In this document: piece by piece, positions 59,101 to 64,000 of the stretch
How the letters are laid out: the number at the start of each line of letters is the position of its first letter
How positions within the stretch are numbered: position 1 is the stretch's first letter
Assembly: GCA_004026145.2 (NCBI GenBank)
Contig: CP034977.1
Coordinates: 6,524,239 to 6,588,238 of the forward strand
From: Takifugu bimaculatus
Taxonomy: Eukaryota; Chordata; Actinopteri; Tetraodontiformes; Tetraodontidae
Length of the DNA stretch: 64,000 nt
Direction of reading: 5' to 3'
Translations under genes and position numbers: made by a program
Notes under the pieces: model-generated
The model's input: the letters and a program-made list of their open reading frames with translations, nothing else
Database searches by the model: none
Told to the model about the DNA's origin: nothing

Positions 59101-62100
59101 CTAAAGGTGAATGAAAAAAAGAAAATGAAAGCATATGAAATGTTTTGCTCGTTGCTGCGCAGGCTAACACTGGAAAGCTGGTCATTCTCTGGAACAGAGG
59201 CAGAGCTGGAGGCCCCATATTATGGGTATTTATATGTAAATATCACATGATCTCTATATTATGATATTAGGTTCATTACAGTCTTTCCTGCTCTGCATTA
59301 CTGCACAATAACATGAAAGGAATGGAAATGACTGAAGATTAAACTGTCGCAGCGCTATTTCACAACGTTAGCAGGCACTTTTTCAACAGTGTTGGTGTAT
59401 AGCAATTGATGTTTGATGGCACTACAGGACGTGCTGCCGCGGGTCCGTTACCTCTGACCAGATACTTCCTCAGGACGCCTGTAATCTGCGACACAGTCAG
59501 GCTCTGGATCTCACAGCCAAGCTGCTGCAGAAGGACGCGGTTGCCGTAATGCAACAGCCCTCCCATAAAGATGGGATAAAGCTCAAAGGGTGGACCTTCG
59601 CTGTACTGTTTAGGCTTTGGCCCATGGACTCCCAGGAGGCTTTGCTCCATTTGATCCAGCACGTCCTCGTTGTAGCTGTCTTCGCTCCGGAACATCTCCG
59701 CCACCAAGGTTCGGGCGATGGTGCTTCTGTTACGGCGGCTGAATTTCTCGTAGAGGTTGGGGAAAAGCTTGAGGAGGTTAAAAACCGCAAACACGCGCAG
59801 CGGGATGAACTTGGACAGGATGTTGACCAGGGCGCTGACGTCCTCGCTCGCCTGGCCGATGACCACAGACACTTGCTTGGTCAGCTTCTCCAAAACCGAC
59901 TTGTTCTCTCCTAAAACCACGTAGAGCGCCGCCAGATACTCCTGCATCCCGTGGACAGCAAACACGTACCGCTTCTCCTCGTTCCCACCGGGCTCTTCCG
60001 ACAAACGTTTGCCATGTTCTACGCAGGGAGCCAGGAAGAAATCCAAGACGTCGGTCCGGAACATGGCCAGCTGACGCAGCTCCTCGTCCGTCTTGGTCTT
60101 CCCGCCCACCCACTGCTCCAGTTCCGCTTCCGAGAACGAGGTGCGTTTGTCGGCCACGCCGTCAAACGCCAGTTTGCCGAGGGTGCGGACGACGTACAGC
60201 ATCAAAGAACTGTGGTGCTCCTGAATGGGCACGGTGGTTCCCGTGCCGGAGCCCAGCACCTCGCCGCCGAAATTCAGTCTGAGGAAACTGGTGTAGATGC
60301 TAGTCAGCGTGCGGGTCGGAGACGCTGGCGTCTGTGAAATGGAGGCAATGCAGAGTAGCACATGTGAGCCAGCAGTATGATGGCAGGAAGCAGGCGGCGG
60401 CCAGCTGGCTCTCCCTCTGGAGGTTCAGGTAGAGCAGCTCTATCAGAGCTTCAGCCTCCTGTTTACGTGAGGTTCCCTCGCAGTCCTGCAGGAGACGCTT
60501 GGTGAAGTACGCCCGCTGGCGGTCCGGATCCATGAAGCCGCAAATCTGCGCATAGCGACTCACGTACCTCTGGGGAACGCGATCCACGGCGGAGAGCCTC
60601 GTGGTCACCAAGATGCTGGCCTGGCGGACACAGAAAAGGAAGGGATGAAGGCGTCAAATGAGCAAACACTCTGATTTATCTCCACAGGCTTGGGCGTCCC
60701 ACCTCCGGCAGCAGGTATTTCCTCAGCAGGTTCACTACCACTACAGTCGGGGGCAGAGCCTCGTTAGGATCGCTGCAAAGTTCAGTGGCTCCGATCCGAA
60801 AATCCAAATTGATCTTCTCCATTCCGTTGAAGAGGAAAAGCACGTCTTCGGCCTGGTTCCCCTCCCCGCTCAGAATCGGGTGCTTTCTCAAATGCAGGTA
60901 CTTCCTACTCACGAGGTCCCTCAAGGAAGCCGCCCTATAGGGAATTCAATAAACGCCGGATGAGTTTCACGCCATACATTGTAGATTTTATAGAATAAAT
61001 ACTAGAGGACCACAGCCCTGATCTAGGAGGGGGTTCTGAATAGATCCTGGCTGGTTGTGGAGCTGCAACGTGGCGTAAAAGTCCACACATCAAGGAAAAA
61101 GTCAATAACTGAACAGGTATCTTACTTTGTCATCTGGCTGAGGTCTTCACAAGAAAACGGAATCAGCAGCTTGAAGTGGTTCAGCGAGGTCCCGCGACAC
61201 CAGTCCAGCACCAGTTTCCGAAAGACCGTGCTTTTCCCCGTTCCGACGGCGCCGTAAAGCAGCACGTTGACGCCGCGACCCACGCTCCTGTCAGCGGGCT
61301 CAAACAGCTGCTCTACGGTCACGGAAGAGCTGGAGAGGTCGCGGGTTCGGAAAGGGGAGCCCAGAAGGCCGACCCGCTCCGCGGCCTTCCTTTCCACGAT
61401 CAGCGGGTCCACGTGCATGGTGTCGGGGCTGAAGTAACCGCCAAACTGCTTCTCTTCTCGGGGAAGATGGCTGAACCACAAGAAGAGCTTCCTTTTGTGG
61501 ATCTCTATGGGATCGGCTAAAAGGCAAAGAGACGATTGATTTAAACGCCTTTTAACATCTTCTCCCTCCGGAAAGTCCAAATCATTTCCTACTTGGTTCC
61601 GAGGAGGCGGAGCAAAAGGTGCTGCAGGGAAAGGTGGTGGCTGAAGGCAGTCTCTTCCATCTCCATACTCCACACAGCTGACTCAGCTGTCTAGGAAAGA
61701 GGAAACACACATTTGCTCAGCCTTCGTAGCCTGTGAGAATCATTCCCGTAGAAAAAGGAAGAAAGGTTACTCCCATTCCGACAGCAACATTCCAGCAGGA
61801 CCTCATTTTGCCTCTAGTATGTCGTGACATTTACATGTTGGTGCAGGTACAACATGGACAAGTCTCCAGGGGATTTAAAATAAAGGAGGCCAGCTGAAGG
61901 ACCCACCCTGTTGCTCTTTGCACACAATAAGATATTGCTTATCAGAGCTTAAATGTTTAAGACCTACTGGTTCTTAATGACTCGCAGTGGAAATGTAGCC
62001 TAGCGTTACAAAGCTAAATGCTATGATCGAAATGTGAGACTCTTGTACAGACTGGGGCTGATTTAAAAACCTCCCCTCTTCCCTCCTCTATCACCACCTT

Positions 62101-62280
62101 TACACACATTTCCTTTGGGATTAAACTGGGCTGGAAGAGTGGACATTTGTTATGTTGACAGAGGTTTGTTGTTAGCATAGTTATTACTTTGATAGAGCAC
62201 ATCCAGCTTATTCTCCCAATCACTAAATGTGTCCAGTGGCCATAAATGCAGATGTCAACCAACCTGTGCACGCAGCTCAT
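56724..62280 (-). CDS. nlrx1: NLR family member X1
   Basis: Mitochondrial NOD-like receptor that tunes antiviral signalling, ROS and autophagy in mammals. Exons: 62280-62264, 61690-61593, 61516-61126, 60934-60703, 60620-59452, 59100-58917, 58796-58701, 58292-58206, 57788-57540, 57446-57242 and 56861-56724. Phases join throughout if one extra base near 60335 in the largest exon is ignored; the total is then 954 residues (human 975). The start is in a tiny exon (ATG at 62280, 17 coding bases) joined in phase to a basic, acid-free segment, as expected of a mitochondrial presequence. Neighbouring motifs SRLPREERQFG-like (SHLPREEKQFG) and the C-terminal bundle identify NLRX1 rather than NLRC or NLRP proteins, and there is no CARD or PYD. 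Confidence 0.93.
59452..61516 (-). other. nlrx1: nlrx1 NACHT exons
   Basis: Exons 61516-61126, 60934-60703 and 60620-59452. Walker A is LLYGAVGTGKST, followed by KLVLDWCRG and LLIPFSCEDLS. The Walker B region reads VLFLFNGMEKINLDF, like human NLRX1 LLFVLHGLEHLNLDF. Then come ILVTTRLSAV, ICGFMDPDRQRAYF, CFLPSYCWLTCATLH and TLTSIYTSFLRLNF. The frameshift lies between the last two. Confidence 0.92.
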
Positions 62281-63180
62281 CCTTCTCTTGCGCTGCCTCC
62301 TTCTATCAGGACGCTCTCTGCTCACAGAAGTCAAACAATCGAAAGAAGAATCAAATCAGACAGAAATAAACCAAAGAATTCCCTTTAGATGTTTACGGGC
62401 AACGACTGACATTCCAAATAGAAGCGGAAATCTGAGGCAAATCATAATGTTGCTTGACTTTGGTGACATTTCTGAGACTCAGCGATTGAGTAATGATGGA
62501 TAAAGGTTGGAATAGCTTAACAAGAATAGTCAACAATACAGAATATACAGTGGTAAATCTGTAGAAACTGACAGAATAATTAATAACAGAGCAAATTCCA
62601 TCACTGTGCTGGGAGATGACAGCACTTGAACAGCATCCTATGTCATTTCTGCATGTTAATAACACCATGCAGCAGAATTAACTCCCCTGATTTTTGATCC
62701 TGGCCCTACACACGTATTTATAAGTGACCCCCCGATTTTAACAGTTGCGCTTCAATAAAATTCTAAAATTCCATGACAGTCACGTGACGTCACCACATTT
62801 CATCGATTTAAAAACTAACGGGAACTAAAGTGGACGTCGTGTCACCTACAGAAAACCCGCCCTGGTCAGGGAACACCAGCCTGCTGTCTGGAGTCCCACA
62901 GGTCGGTGTCTTTCTCGAGTGTGACCCTTCGGAACCAGAGCTGCAGGACCGCTGCTAACGTATAAGGGAAATATAGCCAAGTTACACACCAGAATGCTTC
63001 GGTCCCGTTTGCTCTTCTGGTCTGCACCTGTTCATTTACTCCCGATCCTGTATCCAAAAGCTTCTCATGACACTTGCTAAACCAGCTTCTTAACCCCGAA
63101 GACATACAGTACGTTATGTTCCGTGTTCCACTACTCAATTTTACTATCCTGTAGGTTTCCGCGATGTACCGCCTTCGCTC
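62281..63180 (-). other. nlrx1 5' region
   Basis: The exon with the ATG has an acceptor at 62318 (GTGAGCAG), so a further non-coding exon lies upstream. A minus-strand frame at 63078-62866 (MSSGLRSWFSKC...) is a possible alternative N-terminus, but its only good donor is in the wrong phase. The rest is AT-rich without visible features. Confidence 0.4.
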
Positions 63181-63328
63181 TGCTCTGATTGGCTGTGATA
63201 CAGGAGGCGTTATTCCTATTGGTCAGCTGCTAACCAATTATAGAGCCGTGGTCTTGAGAGCGCCTATATAAGCAGAAAACGACCTGAGGATACAGCTGTC
63301 ATTCTTAGACGTGACCTCGTCGGAGTAC
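63181..63328 (+). promoter_or_regulatory. TATA promoter of a rightward gene, possibly shared with nlrx1
   Basis: ATTGG at 63188, a second ATTGG near 63218, CCAAT near 63234, then TATATAAG at 63265-63272. A short exon could start near 63295 and end before GTACGT near 63325. The spacing of the CCAAT and TATA boxes is classical. The nlrx1 5' exon on the other strand may use the same region. Confidence 0.55.
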
Positions 63329-63837
63329 GTTTTAAAATTTAAATAACGGTACTTCATTTTATACATTTGCCTATTTTGGTAGGCTGGGGATCGATCGGAA
63401 AGAAAGGAACTAGCAAATGCGTGCTGTTGGTCACTTTCTTCCGCCCGTCATTATCTTCTAGGTTCTTTACATTTAATTGATTAATTGACTAATTGATCAC
63501 ATGCTTCTCCAAAATATAATTGCTTACTGCATCTAAGCAGGACAGTCTATGTATGTCCGTTGGGTCTGCTATCACAGTGATTAACCTTAACCTTTTTATT
63601 TATTTATTTAATTTCCAGAACTAAATATCCTTCTGATAGTTTTTGTGGTGTACTGTTTGTAAAGAAGCAGACAGTTGGCTCTTCTCCCCGTTTTTTTTTT
63701 TTTTAAATTTGAAATCCATTGTGTTCGTGACTGTACATTTTCGCAATAAAAGCAAGATTTTAAAGAGACAACATTAACAGTAAATGATCCATCCCTACTA
63801 AAATCAAATAAATTATAATGTGTTCCTGCTTTACAGA

Positions 63838-64000
63838 GGGGCTGGAAAATGTCTGTCGCCTCATCGGCAACTTATGGACTCGATCACAAATTGCACCGAA
63901 ACTGATGTTTTCATTCAAAACCGAGGAAACCTCAACTCAGTCTAATGGATCTGTTGCCATAAAAGCTGTCTGCATCATTGTGGATGGAACTGGGAAGGCT
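63838..64000 (+). CDS. 5' coding part of an unidentified gene, cut by the window end
   Basis: After a CTTTACAG acceptor at 63837 an open frame runs to the end of the window: ENVCRLIGNLWTRS... up to SVAIKAVCIIVDGTGKA. An in-frame ATG lies at 63905. The KAVC-II-x-G-x-G pattern faintly recalls the start of Cu/Zn superoxide dismutase (KAVCVLKGxG), but the leader and the -IIVD- are different, so I do not name it. Other ATGs in this exon open only very short frames. Confidence 0.4.

Noticed and set aside
61517..61673. Upstream extension of nlrx1 exon 3 as the protein start
   Set aside because: It begins at a non-ATG codon and is acidic; a clean acceptor at 61517 and an in-phase upstream exon explain the N-terminus better.

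Overview
The window is genomic DNA of a ray-finned (teleost) fish. It carries four multi-exon vertebrate genes with GT-AG introns, mostly short, rich in CA/TG, GA, GATA and CATC microsatellites and in typical fish transposon debris. No prokaryotic or viral genes were seen. All exons were read by eye from splice sites, reading phase and family resemblance; no database search was possible.

Layout. 1-4600: intergenic DNA with microsatellites and decayed retroelements. 4620-18770: pak1 (+), with a CpG-rich CCAAT promoter, one 5' untranslated exon, a 6-kb first intron and 14 coding exons. 21880-31405: a six-membrane-span glycerophosphodiester phosphodiesterase of the GDPD4/GDPD5 type (+), called gdpd4 from synteny. 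31760-55900: myo7a (-), 49 coding exons, about 2,177 codons, apparently complete. 56560-62320: nlrx1 (-), 11 coding exons, about 954 codons. 63180-64000: a TATA promoter and the first exons of an unidentified + strand gene that runs off the window. The pak1-gdpd4-myo7a order matches the PAK1-GDPD4-MYO7A block of human chromosome 11.

What stands out. (1) The GDPD protein has lost the second catalytic histidine (MHD to MRD) and the arginine of the HRG motif, so it looks like a pseudo-enzyme. (2) The myo7a frame continues for 85 codons past its TGA, with convincing codon composition, an internal splice acceptor in the correct phase and an acidic PDZ-ligand-like end. (3) A second potential myo7a first exon encodes a different 32-residue N-terminus. 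(4) Seven single-base insertions break otherwise conserved exons of pak1, myo7a and nlrx1; all are +1, which suggests insertion-type sequencing error but needs checking, because three lie within about 60 coding bases. (5) A dispersed inverted-repeat element sits against splice sites in three different genes.

The genes have separate known roles and form no operon-like unit: PAK1 is a Rac/Cdc42 effector kinase, GDPD4/5 are membrane ecto-phosphodiesterases, MYO7A is the stereocilia/retina myosin and NLRX1 is a mitochondrial NLR. Exon coordinates are mine and may be off by a base or two.
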